Positions 33,205 to 44,919 of a stretch of DNA of 64,000 nucleotides are shown piece by piece. This stretch comes from Aquarana catesbeiana (lineage: Eukaryota; Chordata; Amphibia; Anura; Ranidae), in assembly GCF_042186555.1 (NCBI RefSeq), contig NC_133336.1, positions 37,498,338 to 37,562,337 on the forward strand, given 5' to 3'. Under the pieces are notes generated by a model, which was not told the origin of the DNA, did not search any database, and saw nothing but the letters and a program-made list of their open reading frames with translations. A program made the translations under genes and the position numbers. Position 1 is the stretch's first letter. Each line of letters starts with the position of its first letter.

Positions 33205-34560
33205 TATATATTTAATGAGTCTTCCAAGTTTCACAATGTGTTTAAACTAACACATAATTATGGGAACCCCAGGGAAGCTCAGAGTGCTTTTTTGTCAAAA
33301 TTCAAACAATCCATGTCCAGCCATAGAAAACGCTGAGCTCAGAGACAACCCAAGCAACTGGTATTTGTCAGCAGCTTTCCCCAGAAATTAAGAATATCAG
33401 CCTCCATCTTTCTCTCAGAACAGGTGTCCTTTAAAAACTTTGTGAAGGATTTCTTTAAATTCACTCTGACATTTTCAGGCAGAGTAGTGAAATCATCAAA
33501 TCTGTAAACAATATTAATCACCTGTCTCTTTCCACTATAGCTGCAGGCAGAAGCACAGGTTCTCAGTGGGATAATTAACCCAGACTACACAGTAACCTTT
33601 AATAACTCCCAGCACCAGAAGACTCACACGTTAAATAAACACACGTACATCAAAGCTCTCTTTGGTCAGAGTCGGTCAGAGCTTTATTAAAACTATTTAC
33701 AAGGCATTCAGCTACCACTGCTGAGTAAAGTATATGTGGCAAGCATGTTGTTAACCCTCTCACTTTTCACATCTTTCAGTATGGTGAATTATCACACACA
33801 CACAAAAAAAATTTCTGGCAAAAATTCAGGTTATGATTGGACAAGTTTAAGAAATCTTTACAAAAAGATTAAATGCCCTTAGAAGCAAACCTGTGGCAGT
33901 AGAAAAGTAAGACCTGAATGAATTAAATTATTGGGACTGCATAAATAGAGATAGGAAAATTCCCAAGAAAGAATTAAAGACGAAGGAATAGAAAAGGAAA
34001 TTGAGCAATTACCTGACTGGCTGTTGAGGATCAAATGGCTGGGAGGAACTGGATTGGTGAATCTGTGTGTCCCGGTCTGGTTCAGTTACAGAGACCAGTA
34101 GCTAAAGCAGTAGGAGGACTCCCACCGGCCAGCAGAATTGGTATACAAGCAGGTCACCCTGGCAAATAACGCACACTTGCCTGAGGATGCAGAGTCTAAG
34201 TACTAACCGGTGTTCCCCAGAGCTCCTGATGGTGGAGTTGGGTTTAGATATGTGTTAGTACCAGTTTGCAGTCCACAGGATCGCTCATCCAGGAGGTAAG
34301 CAAACCGGACTCCAGTAGCGGATATATATCAGGCAAGGATCAAACTGAAACGTAGTCAGTAAACAAGCCAAAGGTCGGTAACAAGTAGTTGCAGAAGTCC
34401 AGAAATTAAACGAGATGATGTGAGATCCTCCACTCAAAGAGGGGCTTAAACCAGAGGGCTTGTGTCTCATTACCTCCAGGAAGAGAAGAGCCCCAGGTGC
34501 TGGCTAAATGCTGATGCAAGTAGAAGAGAACAAGAAGACCTGGACAGCCGCACATCGGAA
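33205..34560. other. No gene seen; part resembles LTR-like repeats
   Basis: Between 34,060 and 34,470 the sequence has the composition and wording of decayed frog LTRs, but no ends were found. Confidence 0.35.
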
Positions 34561-34636
34561 TGGATAGATCCGTCTTTTTATTCAAAATACAGGATCATGG
34601 GGTACACAAAACATGACTGTGGGGTGGTACAAGAAT

Positions 34637-34679
34637 AGCTGATGCATTTCGCACTTACACCAAGTGCTTACGCATAGCT
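34637..34679 (-). ncRNA. Hammerhead-ribozyme-like module
   Basis: On the minus strand a perfect 6-bp stem II (GCACTT-GGTGT-AAGTGC) precedes GAAA, stem III AT-GC-AT and C17. Stem I pairs AGCT with AGCT. The first box has decayed (ATGCGTA for CTGANGA). AATAAAAAG follows about 55 bases downstream. Confidence 0.4.
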
Positions 34680-34683
34680 TGTT

Positions 34684-35248
34684 TCACTGTAGGGATGGTG
34701 TTCTTTGGGTGATGTGATGTGTTGGGTTTGCGCCAGACAAGGCGTTTTCTTTGATGGCCAAAAAGTTCAATTTTAGTCTCACCAGACCAGAGCACCTTCC
34801 TTCATACGTTTTGGGAGTCTCCCACATGAATTTTCGCAAACTCAAAACGTGCCATTTTGTTTTTTGCTGAAAGTAATGGCCTCTGGGGCCTTTCAAAAAG
34901 GTGTGAATATGTAATGACAGATCATGTGACACTTAGATTGCACACAGGTGGACATCATTTCACTAATTATGTGACTTCTGAAGGTAATTGGTTGCACCGG
35001 AGCTTTTTATGGGCTTCATAACAAAGGAGGTGAATACATACGCACATGCCAATTATCAGTTTTTTATTTCTGAAAAATAGTTTTATGTATATATTTTTCT
35101 AATTTTACTTCACCAACTTAGACTATTGAGTTCTGATTCATCACATATAATTCAGATTAAAAAAAAAACATTGAACTAAAGGCTGTAATTTAACAAAATA
35201 GGTAAAAAGCCAAGGGGGGTGAATACTTTTGCAAGGCACTGTATATTG
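34684..35248 (-). mobile_element. Tc1 family B fragment (5' terminus and part of transposase)
   Basis: The minus-strand 5' end is at 35,248 (TACAGTGCCTTGCAAAAG). Readable blocks RGHYFQQKTKWHVLSLRKFM, TYEGRCSGLVRLKLNFLAI and ENALSGANPTHHITQRTPS are mid-transposase sequence. The element stops at 34,684, next to a hammerhead-like module. The middle of the N-terminal domain is deleted. Confidence 0.7.
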
Positions 35249-35262
35249 AAGTGTGCAGTTTG

Positions 35263-35490
35263 TTATCCCTCATGGATACTTTTGAGTCTAGGAAACTGAC
35301 TTGAATAATCTAGTTTTAGTTTGTTAGACAGGTGAAATGTGTTGATCAATGTGAAAAATGTGTTTAGATTTTCCTTACCTTCTGTCCATATGATGAACAT
35401 TTCATCAATATAGCGGTAGTATCTATATGGCTTTTGTTGTATGCTGCTAAGGAATTTGTCCTCCAGGTGCGCCATAAATACGTGCGCCAA
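35263..35490 (-). pseudogene. Penelope-like element reverse transcriptase fragment
   Basis: The minus-strand frame reads MAHVFMAHLEDKFLSSIQQKPYRYYRYIDEMFIIWTEGKENLNTFF and continues INTFHLSNKLKLDYSS. The order (LEDKF, then RYID[D/E][M/I]FIIWT, then a K/L-rich segment) matches the catalytic part of the Penelope-like RT family, where the core is YIDD. Here it is YIDE, so the second catalytic aspartate is changed. Only about 75 codons survive: a Tc1 copy begins 15 bp beyond its 3' side and unrelated sequence lies on the 5' side. Penelope-like elements are known to carry hammerhead ribozymes, and one such module lies about 600 bp downstream. I am fairly sure of the family, though the fragment is short. 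Confidence 0.7.
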
Positions 35491-36465
35491 CTTATGTTAT
35501 CATTTTCCTTTTCCACTTACCCTGGATAAGATATACCCTCAAACAGGATAGCAGTAAGCTTCAAACCCCAGGCTGGTATGCATACTCTTTGGCATTCTGA
35601 CCCTGTTTGAATTGTTAATCCTTCTCTGCACCTGTTCACTCTCTGTCTGCTGCCTCCACTCCCAACCAGAAGCACTTTTAAATCTCTTTCGTATCTTAGT
35701 ATCTTACAGCCTTCAATATATTTCATAAGAAATGTTCACATTTGGTTTATTAAAAAAGCTCCAATATTCATCTGTAGTTCAACCAAAGCTAATTAGCTCA
35801 AACCATCATCCAAAACTCTTCATGCATTTCTATGAGCGCCATGACAAAGTCACTGAGAACTCAAGGCATCTTTATTGGTTTCCTATCTTTTCTTGTTGCT
35901 GTGATGAGTGCTTTGAAACTGAGTAGTTATTCTTTGTTGTCAAAAGCATGGTTTACCCTGTCCCCAAAATCACTATGCTTTTAAACTCCCAGCAACTTGC
36001 TTCTCATGTATTTTCATTTATATATACAGTGCATATTCTATTTTTTGAAAAGTAGTTCAGACTGAGGTGGTGTACAGCTTTTGGAGTTAACCAATTTGCA
36101 GTGTTTAGAGATATGTTTTATCACAGCAATGCAGCTCAGTAACCAAACTTCTCTTAGTTTAGACCTTAGCAGAGCATCAGCAGATCTTCACTGAACTGAA
36201 TACACGCTCTCGATTACCTAGCAATTGGCAGCTACAGCAGTCATTCAGGAAGGATGCTAAATGTCTTGCCAGATAGGTTACTCCACCAAAGAAAACACCA
36301 ACAAATTTCTATATGAAATATGATCATAAAAATATGTCACAGCAGGCTTAAAAATGTGTTTGGAGTAATTGAAAATACCTATTCTTTTTAAAACTACAGT
36401 AATACCTTAAAAAGTGTGTCCTGATAGGTCACAAGGGCAGAATAATGCAAAGAAAGCATTGATAA
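35491..36465. other. No gene seen
   Basis: No recognised element or coding signal. Confidence 0.45.
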
Positions 36466-36672
36466 TGTCAGGTACTGATGTGGGTCTGAGAAGACCTGGC
36501 TCACAATTGACATTCCAATTCATCCCGTTGTGTTCTGTAGGATTGAGGTGCGGGACACTCTAGTTCCTCCACATCAAGCTCATCAAACCATGTCTTTATG
36601 GAACTGGCTGCGTGAATGGGGCACAGATATGTTAGGACAGAAAAGAGCCCTCCCCAAATCATTGCCACAAGT
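36466..36672 (-). pseudogene. Diverged Tc1 family A transposase fragment
   Basis: The minus strand reads HAASSIKTWFDELDVEELECP and, after a frameshift, RDELECQL and PDLPRP-like residues. It aligns with the segment at 20,330-20,480. It is more decayed than the other copies. Confidence 0.6.
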
Positions 36673-37260
36673 TGATATATCAACTTTACCTGAAATACTC
36701 AAACTGAAAATGTATTTCTTGACAAAACCTTTTTTTTGGGGGGGCAGTGGGGAAAGGTTAGACCTTCTATTAGGTATTTCAAGTTGCTATCTGTGTACCC
36801 ATTTAGGAGATTCACTGCTGACCATTCTCATTAAAAGAGAAAGCGCTGTTACACATGGATGACTGAGCATGTGCAATGTAAATTCTGGCATACTTTCCAC
36901 ACCTAGAGGAAGCCCAAGTGCTTGAAATACGCCTGGGCGCTATATGAGTGTTCACGTTAGTACTGGCATGTACTCGCTGCGCAAAGCTATTCATGTCTAT
37001 GGGTGTACTTTCGCACTATGTGGGCTTCCCGGACAGGGGAAATACTCTGGAATTTACAATGCACGGGCTCAGGATGTTGTCCACAAAAGAAGAGGTAACA
37101 AGAACATTTTTACTGGGGACACTTGTCATAGACAAGGCGGAAATTTCTCTCTGGGACAGGAAGTGACAAGACGATTTTCTCATTGATAATCATACTGCAA
37201 AAAATTTAAAAAAGAAATTACAGTGGAAGGGGTTTTAACCATTCCCTGCTATATCCAAGA
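36673..37260. other. No gene seen
   Basis: No element recognised between the Tc1 fragment and the fold-back element. Confidence 0.4.
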
Positions 37261-38689
37261 CTAAAAGCTTTGGTTCGGTTTGCAGCAGAGCATTCGAAAA
37301 GGGAAAAAAAATGTTCGAACACGCGAACACCATTAAAGTCTATGGGACACGAACGTGAAAATCAAAAGTGCTAATTTTAAAGGCTTATATGCAAGGTATT
37401 GCCAAAAAAGTGTTTGGGGACCCGGGTCCTGCCCCAGGGGATATGTATCAATGTAAAAAAAAGTTTAAAAATGTCAATTTTTTCGGGAGCAAAATGACAA
37501 AATGACAAAAGGAAAAAATGTCATTTAAAACTCCTTGCGGCTGTAATGTATTGTTGGATCCCGGCAATATAGATAAAAATACCAAAAATACCAAAAACAA
37601 ATGGATGTCACCACCAAAATCCATACCAGGCCCTTCAGGTCTGGTATGGATATTAAGGGGAACCCTGCACCCAATTTTTTAAAAAAATGGTGTGGGGGCC
37701 CCCCAGACCCCCAGACACTATATACTCTGAACTTCACTATATATACTATATGGCCTGCCCTATATACTCTGCAGAAAATTGGGCCTTAGGTGTTGGTGGT
37801 ACCAGAACACTGTAAGCCCTCACAGTTACTCTTGTTGGGCACAGAAACGGGCCCTGCTGTGAAATATTATATCAAAAATTGTAATTACTTGCCCCTGTTA
37901 AACAGGGGCAAAACAATTGGGCCTTGGGCGGTGGTGGTGGTGGAAAATTGAATATTGCTTTCCTAACACTGAACCGCCTCTCCGCCGATCAGGTGCTCGG
38001 AATCTGTTACCTGTCACCTGATTGGCTGAAACGACAGGCGCCGTTATTGAACACTTATCAGGAGGAGAGGACGGGAGTCAGGAGATGAGGACATCAGGAG
38101 TGTCAGTACTAGGATCACTTTAAGACCAAGCAGAACTCACCTGACACAACCTTTGCCTGGGAAACAGTGATTGGCCAGCTAACCTTTAAATCACCTGTAT
38201 CAGCAGACAATCAGTGCTCGTGATACAGTTGTTACCTTTGGGTGCTACTGCTTGACCGAGCTGATATCGGCTCTGTATATTTCGTGTATGACCCGGCTAG
38301 TTTTGACCCTGTTTACTCGCTTCTGATTCGGTACCGTTTGGACTCTGATCTACCTGTGTATGACCCAGCTTGCCTAGACTACGCTTTGCCTGATTCTACT
38401 GTAGTACCTTCATCTGCAGTGGTGAAATACAAGGTCCAGCCAACACCTACCTTCATCTGCAGTGGTGAACTACAAGTCCCAGCTGACCTGCTCTGCTTAG
38501 ACCTGCTCATGGTATGTGCGCTTGTTCCTTGAACTCTTAGCATAATCAACACACCTGAACTGTTACCTGTTAACTGCTCCTAGCCTGACAAAGAGACGCT
38601 GGCTTGAAGGACCCCACTCTTCCATGTCACCCTCTGCCCCGCCAAGACAGGGTAAGTGCCGGGCAGACGGCGATCGGGCGGGGAGGTCA

Positions 38690-38850
38690 CACTGGCTGCA
38701 TTTGATGGGCACACTGGCAGCATTTAATGGGCACACTGGCAGCATTTGATGGGCACACTGGCAGCATTTGATGGGCACACTGGTAGCATTTAATTGGCAC
38801 ACTGGCAGCATTTAATTGGCACAGTGGCTCGTTTGATGGCACAGTGGCTG
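38690..38850. repeat. 22-bp minisatellite
   Basis: About seven units built on GGCACACTGGCAGCATTTGA, drifting at the right edge. Confidence 0.9.
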
Positions 38851-38961
38851 CAATTGATGTTTTTTTTCCAGAATTTTTCAATTTGTTTAAACCCCCCAAA
38901 AAATTTTGTGCACCATCCACCACTGATGCAGAGTGTATATATATATATTAGACTGACTGTA

Positions 38962-38997
<36 letters not shown>

Positions 38998-38999
<2 letters not shown>

Positions 39000-39214
39000 C
39001 TGTTTCCCCGAAAATAAGACCTAGCGTGATTGTCGGTGATGGCTGCAATATAAGCCCTACCCCCCAAATAAGCCCTAGTTAAAGTCCTTGTAGGTCTTAT
39101 TTTCAGGGTAGGGCTTATTTTCATGGAAACAGGGTAGGGCTTATTTGGGGGGTAGGGCTTATATTGCAGCCATCATTGACAATCACGCTAGGTCTTATTT
39201 TTGGGAAAACAGGG
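38998..39214. mobile_element. Palindromic mariner-type MITE (CCCTGTTTCC ends)
   Basis: TA borders both sides. Arms starting CCCTGTTTCCCCGAAAATAA and ending in its complement are about 95 bp each, with CTAGCGTGATTGTC and GCAATATAAGCCCTACCCCC mirrored. It inserted at the edge of a (TA)n array (38,935-38,997). Confidence 0.85.
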
Positions 39215-39698
39215 TATAGATATATATCTATATCTAAATATAAATCTATATATATCTATCAAATACACTGCCACTAACTGAATAACCTGCCTGCTTAATC
39301 TAGCTCAAGCTATCTCTCCGTCTACACCAACAACACTACACAGGGCCGCCGTGTAGGCAGCCTTATATATTGTGGGGCATGGACTTAGTCCCCCGAGCCA
39401 TGATTGACCAAAGGCACCCTGCCTTTGGCCAATTATGGCTCTCTTAGCAGAGCGTGCTGTGATTGGCGAAAGCATGCAGGTCAGGTGCATGCTTTGGCCA
39501 ATCATCATACAGCAATGCACGGCACTCAGATTTTCCCACAAACGCCCCATAATGTTGAACATCAGGTGTTCGGACGAACACCTAATGTTCAAGTCGAACT
39601 TATGTTCGACCCGAACATTAAGCTCATCCCTACTAAAAACCCCAAAATGTTGGCTGTAAATAGACTTTAACAATTTAGCGGGTCTCTGGATATACACT

Positions 39699-39988
39699 AT
39701 ATTACCAAAAGTATTGGGACGCCGGCCTTTACACGCACGTGAACTTTATTGGCATCTCAGTCTTAGTCCGTAGGGTTCAATATGGAGTTGGCCCACCCTT
39801 TGCAGCTATTACAGCTTCAATTCTTCTGGGAAGGCTGTCCACAAGGTTTAGGAGTATGTCTATGGGAATGTTTGACCATTCCAGAAGTGCATTTGTAAGG
39901 CCCGGCACTGATGTTGGACGAGAAGTCCTGGCTCGCAGTCTCTGCTCTAATTCATCCCAATGGTGTTCTATCAGGATGACGTCAATGC
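39699..39988 (-). mobile_element. Tc1 family A fragment with intact terminus
   Basis: Starts TATATTACCAAAAGTATTGG, the family A end. On the minus strand it encodes the C-terminal transposase region (SLPRRIEAVIAAKGGPTPY-like residues). It is truncated near 39,988. Confidence 0.8.
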
Positions 39989-41467
39989 ACTAAATCCTCC
40001 TAGCCCAAAAAATCTACATCTAAAATGTCGCACCAACTACTCATCTGTATAAAACAATCTAGCCGAAGAAACCTGCTTTAGGTTTCCCTTTTTTTTTTTT
40101 TTTACTCTCCTACTCCATTTGATGACTAAGGCCGGCATTTGCTTGTCCCTGTCAGATTCAGGTGTCTATCTTCCTCTCTACCCGAGAGGCTACACTCCAT
40201 ACTATATTGTCTTTGTCAATGAGGGTGACACAACACTTAACTTCCAGTGAACTGCGAAGACACCAACAAACAGTTGGCTGTTGTAATCTTTTCAATTTAC
40301 ACAAAGAGGAGCATGTTTTCCTGACAGAACACGACTTTTAATGCACTCGCTCAAGTACCCTGCTGCTGTTTCCTACTATAGCCTTTTAAATACCTTTTTA
40401 CACTTTTTAACACAGTGAATGATTGTAAGAGCCAGCTTTTTTTTTCTAATGAGATGCCTTGTCGTGGTGTTTTAGGGAAAACAATAGTAAAATCTAGAAA
40501 TGGATGTCAATCATGAGGTTTGTAAAGCATATTTTTACCCTTTTCTATATGTGCAGAACCCTAAATCAGCATCATTTTGAAATCCATTAACTGCCTACTG
40601 TGCAAATGACATTTATTGTATGTGTTCTTGTGACAACTGTTAAAACAGCTTGTTTTGTAGATTACATTTTAAAGAATCAAATAATGCTTACATTAGCGAT
40701 GTATTTTATTGGCTTTATGAAGAGAGACTCTAGGCAACAAGTAATATTCTGTAAATAATATAGTGCAAGAAGAAATGAAATTGTATGTAAGTCCGAAACT
40801 CAACTTATTGATATGAATAGGACTGAATAGATGCATAGTTACATAGCTAGTCAGGGTGAAACAAGAAATATGTCTGTTAAGGTCAACCATTAGAAAAATA
40901 AATGAATAAATACAATAAAAACCCTGCATTCACAACACCCTGAATCCACAGCTGATCCAGTGGAAGGAAAAAGAGCCATTATAAAGAAATATAAAGAACC
41001 CTTTTTTGTGGGAGTACTACACAGGATAGCAGAAATAAAAATTCTCATTTATTGGACTTGGGTAGATACAATTTAAAGCATATGTTTACTTTTTTAAAAA
41101 AAAAATTAATGCAAATTTTTTTGCAGGTAAAAAATGTGCATTTAATATTTTTATGTAGGAGCCTGTCGCAGATAGCAAGGAAAACTTGCCACAAATTTGT
41201 GGCAGTATTGAATTGTAAGTCTGTTAACTTGCTGCACATTTTCATGGCAAGTTGTACACTTGTAGAGCACTTGAAACACAAGTTCTAGTTGACACTTTCC
41301 CCATTTGTAACACATTTGCGTGTCAAGTCTCTAGCAGGACTAAAGTTGCAGTGGTGAGTCTACTGCAAGAGCTCTGCATGTCTACAGCATGAAAAATTCA
41401 ACCACAGTGACCCCCTGTGCTGGGATGACTATTGCACAACATAACTGAACCTGAACTTGCAGCAGAC
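39989..41467. other. No gene seen; apparently low-repeat DNA
   Basis: AT-rich, without an element terminus or coding signal. A T-run lies at 40,089-40,102. Confidence 0.45.
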
Positions 41468-41848
41468 TGTCAGGGCTGGGCTCAGCCCTTCCATCTCTGA
41501 GCTGGCCACTCAGCTGTCGGCTAATTGCCAGCTCCCATTTCTCACCACGCTTAAAGTCGTCCAGCTAACTTGATCTCTGCCTTCGCCTTTATCAACATCA
41601 CAGAGACTTTTTCCTGCGTTCCTGTTGAAGACTTGCTCGGCTGACGTTCCTTCTGGCTCCTGATCCTGCTTGCTATACTACTACGTTTATCTCTGGCTCT
41701 CTGACATTTGCTTGGCTGACTACCCAATCCGGTTACTGAACTCTGGCTTGTTTTGACTATGCTTACTCTGTTTACCTTATTATTATTATTATTAAACAAC
41801 TGTGATTTAACTATACTTCTGTCTCAGTCTGATTCATGGTTCCTGATA
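41468..41848 (+). repeat. Solo LTR of the same Gypsy family
   Basis: About 381 bp closely similar to the LTR at 22,120-22,535, beginning TGTCAGGGCTGGGC and ending in a mutated CTGATA. The flanking pentamers CAGAC and AAGAC differ at one base, consistent with a decayed 5-bp target duplication. No internal element sequence is attached, so it is a product of LTR-LTR recombination. An (ATT)n run near 41,780 lies just before a TTAAAC. Confidence 0.8.
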
Positions 41849-42538
41849 AAGACTTGCAGAATGTTTAAAAAAAAAGTTGATCTGGAGTCATGCAATGCGG
41901 ACTGGCTGCAATTGTGCAACAAACTTGTGAAGCCTAGCAAGTCTAGCAATAGTTTAGCAAGTCATTTTCAAACTTGCAGCTCAATTGCTTGCTATGTGGG
42001 GTGTGCTCCCTCTCCAGTCCCCCCTACCTGATCCCCATCTCAATCCAGCGATGTGCATGAAAGCATCAGCTCTCCTGTATCTCTCTTCCCTCATTGGCTC
42101 ACACAGCAACGGGAGCAATTGGCTACTGCTGCTGTCATTCACAGCCAGTGAGCCAATGATTAGAGAGCAGGGGACGGGATCAATCTGCACTCCATGTGCG
42201 AATAAAAATTGTCAATTCACAGTAATGTGACTCAGGAGTGAGCTTGCTCGAGTGCCCCCATAGCAAGAGGCTTGTTATTGGGGGCACTCGACAGGAGTGA
42301 GGAGCCAGGACTATTTTTTGGGGCCCAAGGAGAAGAGGATCAGGGCTGCTCTATGCAAAACCATTGCACAGTGCAGGTATGTATGACATATTTGTTATTA
42401 AAAAAAAAAAAAACCTTTAGAATCACTTTAAGAAAGTGGTGCTGGAGTCAAAACCTACATTGGCTTGCACTTTGATGGGACCTTACAGAAGTTTGACATG
42501 CTAAAGTGGCCTGGGTATGGGCAAAGCACAGGCTCACT
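41849..42538. other. No gene seen
   Basis: No recognised element; an A-run near 42,400. Confidence 0.4.
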
Positions 42539-42542
42539 TTAA

Positions 42543-43373
42543 CTGCTTCCCAGCCAGCGCACGATGATGTACGTCGGCACAATGGCACGGGTGGGCAAAA
42601 GGGCGTACCCGCACGTCCCTCCGTAAAAGCCCCCTAGCAGGCGTGCGCACGCCGCCGGGGGCACGTGCCCGCCACATGCCAAGGGAGCGTGCCCGAGGGT
42701 CCCCCGGACTCCATGTCTGCCGGTGGCCCGCAATCGCAGCAAGGAGAGGCAGAACGGGGAAGTCCCTATGTAAACAAGGCATTTCCCTGTTCTGCCTAGT
42801 GACATGAAAGAGATCCACTGCTCTCTGTCATCAGGAGCAGTGATCTGTCATGTCCTGGGTAGCCCATCTTAACCCCTTGATCGCCCCCAGTGTTTAACCC
42901 CTTCCCTGCCAGTGACATTTATACAGTAATCAGTGGCTATTTTTTAGCTCTAATCACTGTATAAATGTCAATCCCCGCCATTAGTAGTAAAATAAAAATT
43001 ATTAAAAATGCCATAAATCTATCCCCTATTTTGTAGACGCTATAACTTTTGCGCAAACCAATCAATGTACACTTATTGCAATTTTTTTTAACCAAAAATA
43101 CGTAGTGGAATATATATCAGCCTAAACTGAGGAAGACATTTTTTTTTTTTAATATATTTTTTGTGGATATTTATTATAGCAAAAAATGAAAAATATTGTT
43201 TCTTTTTTCCAAAATTGTCGCTCTTTTTTGGTTTATAGCGCAAAAAATAAAATAAAATGATCAAATACCACCAAAAGAAAGCTGTATTTGTGGAAAAAAA
43301 AGGAAATCAATTTTGTTTGGGTACAGCGTCGCTCTGGTCATTAAGGGTGTAAATCCTTCCAGCGCTGAAGTGG
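42543..43373. mobile_element. Family K element, copy 5, complete
   Basis: TTAA at 42,539-42,542 and 43,374-43,377. Left end CTGCTTCCCAGCCAGCG, right end GCGCTGAAGTGG. Landmarks include AAATACCACCAAAAGAAAGC and TTTTGGTTTATAGCGC. At 831 bp it is the cleanest copy for defining the family. Confidence 0.8.
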
Positions 43374-43708
43374 TTAAGGCAGTGTTTAAAATAGATGTGA
43401 AACTAATTAAGTAAAGTTCAGTATTTTTAGATCTATAATAAAAAAAATAAAATAAATATTAACAGGTGATCCTGCAATGAGGGCCCTTGCAGTGACAAAA
43501 CTCTGTCCGTGTCTCCCAAATGTCCTCCTGCATTGTCACCAGGTATTTGATCGAGTCTACAAGTGACTGTTTCAACACACATTATACAGCCATGGTCCAC
43601 TGTTGCCACCATAAGTAAACCTGTTCTGAAGTATACCATATAACCATCGCTGGAGACATACTGTAGGTGTGCACAGCCTATTGCATTAGGGTGTGTACCC
43701 CAAAGCTC

Positions 43709-43760
43709 AAACACACACACACATGTGTGTGTGTGTCTGTATGTATGTATGTATGTGTGA

Positions 43761-43805
<45 letters not shown>
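43709..43805. repeat. Compound microsatellite (CA)n(TG)n(TATG)n(TA)n
   Basis: ACACAC, GTGTGT, TATGTATG and TATATA runs follow one another and end at the Tc1 terminus, which needs a TA target. Confidence 0.95.
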
Positions 43806-43810
<5 letters not shown>

Positions 43811-43921
43811 TATCTCACAAAAGTGAGTACACCCCTCACAATTTTGTAAATATTTTATTCTATCTTTTCATGTGACAACACTGAAGAAATGACACTTTGC
43901 TACAATGTAAAGTAGTGAGTG

Positions 43922-44376
43922 TGTGAAGGAATGTGATGTAGATAATAATAATAATCTGAAAATGTCTATTTTCTTATGTGTATACATATTTTTCTACCTT
44001 ACTCATTATATAAGTATACAGATTTGCTCTGTTCCTATATTTTCTCAAGATGGCGGGTACCCCCTACATCCCACACATCAGAAGAACGCGGAACAAGATA
44101 AAACCAAAGATCAGCCAGACCTCGTTATGAACATTCTCCATTTTCTTTTTCTATCTTAACCAATGAGATGTACCTATTAGACTAACATAGCAATGACGTA
44201 TTTGTGTGTATAAAACATTAACACCTCCTTGAATAAATTAGAAGTGTAACAAGTAACGGTGCTGAGCGTGTCTCAGAGTGTTTACTTTTATATGCATGCA
44301 TATCCACACTTTTCAAATTAGAGACAGCAGCAGATAACCTTGGGCTCGATTGGAGCTCTTAATCATTTCCATAACA
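43922..44376 (+). mobile_element. Solo LTR inserted in the Tc1 terminal region
   Basis: 455 bp starting TGTGAAGGAATG and ending CCATAACA. It is flanked by AGTG on both sides (43,918-43,921; 44,377-44,380) and interrupts a Tc1 sequence that is otherwise continuous. A TATA-like TATAAAA lies at 44,209 and AATAAA at 44,232. TG...CA ends and a 4-bp duplication suit an endogenous retrovirus, possibly class I, but no coding region is attached, so this is inference. Confidence 0.8.
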
Positions 44377-44379
44377 AGT

Positions 44380-44919
44380 GTACAGCTTGTATAACAGTGT
44401 AAATTTGCTGTCCCCTCAAAATAACTCAACACACAGCCATTAATGTCTAAACCACTGGCAAAAAAAAGTGAGTACACCCCTAAGTGAAAATGTCCAAACT
44501 GGGCCCAATGTGTCAATATTTTGTGTGGCCACCATTATTTTCCAGCACTGCCTTAATCCTCTTGGGCATGGAGTTCACCAGAGCTTCACAGGTTGCCACT
44601 GGAGTCCTCTTCCACTCCTCCATGACGACATCACTGAGCTGGTGGATGTTAGAGACCTTGCGCTCCTCCACCTTCCATTTAAGGATGCCCCATAGATGCT
44701 CAATAGGGTTTAAGTCCGGAGACATGCTTGGTTAGTCCGTCACTTTTACCCTCAGCTTCTTTAGCAAGGCAGTGGTCATCATGGAGGTGTGTTTGGGGTT
44801 GTTATGTTGGAATACTGCCCTGCAGCCCAGTCTCCAAAGGGAGGGGATCATGCTCTGCTTCAGTATGTCACAGTACATGTTGGCATTCATGGTTCCCTCA
44901 ATGAACTGTAGCTCACCAG
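44380..44919 (-). pseudogene. Tc1 family D transposase, C-terminal part
   Basis: The minus strand reads LQFIEGTMNANMYCDILKQS, MIPSLWRLGCRAVFQHNNPK, HTSMMTTALLKKLRVKVTD and then, after a stop, MSPDLNPIEHLWGILKWKVE ... EEWKRTPVATCEALVNSMPKRI and ENNGGHTKY. The second catalytic aspartate normally sits in a DNDPKHT block. Here the block reads NNPKHTS and is one residue short, so the catalytic triad is broken. The IEHLW glutamate is kept. The segment was separated from its N-terminal half by the F1 insertion. Confidence 0.85.

Larger units (their letters stand above)
37267..39632. mobile_element. Fold-back element F, copy 2, left terminus lost
   Basis: Subterminal sequence CTTTGGTTCGGTTTGCAGCA, TCAAAAGTGCTAATTTTAAA and the GTGTTTGGGGACC block match copy 1 at 44,920. 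The right end GCTCATCCCTA is intact, followed by CTAAAAAC. On the left, CTAAAAGC abuts the element with the first ~10 bases missing. Inside are a 22-bp minisatellite and a mariner MITE. Confidence 0.75.
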
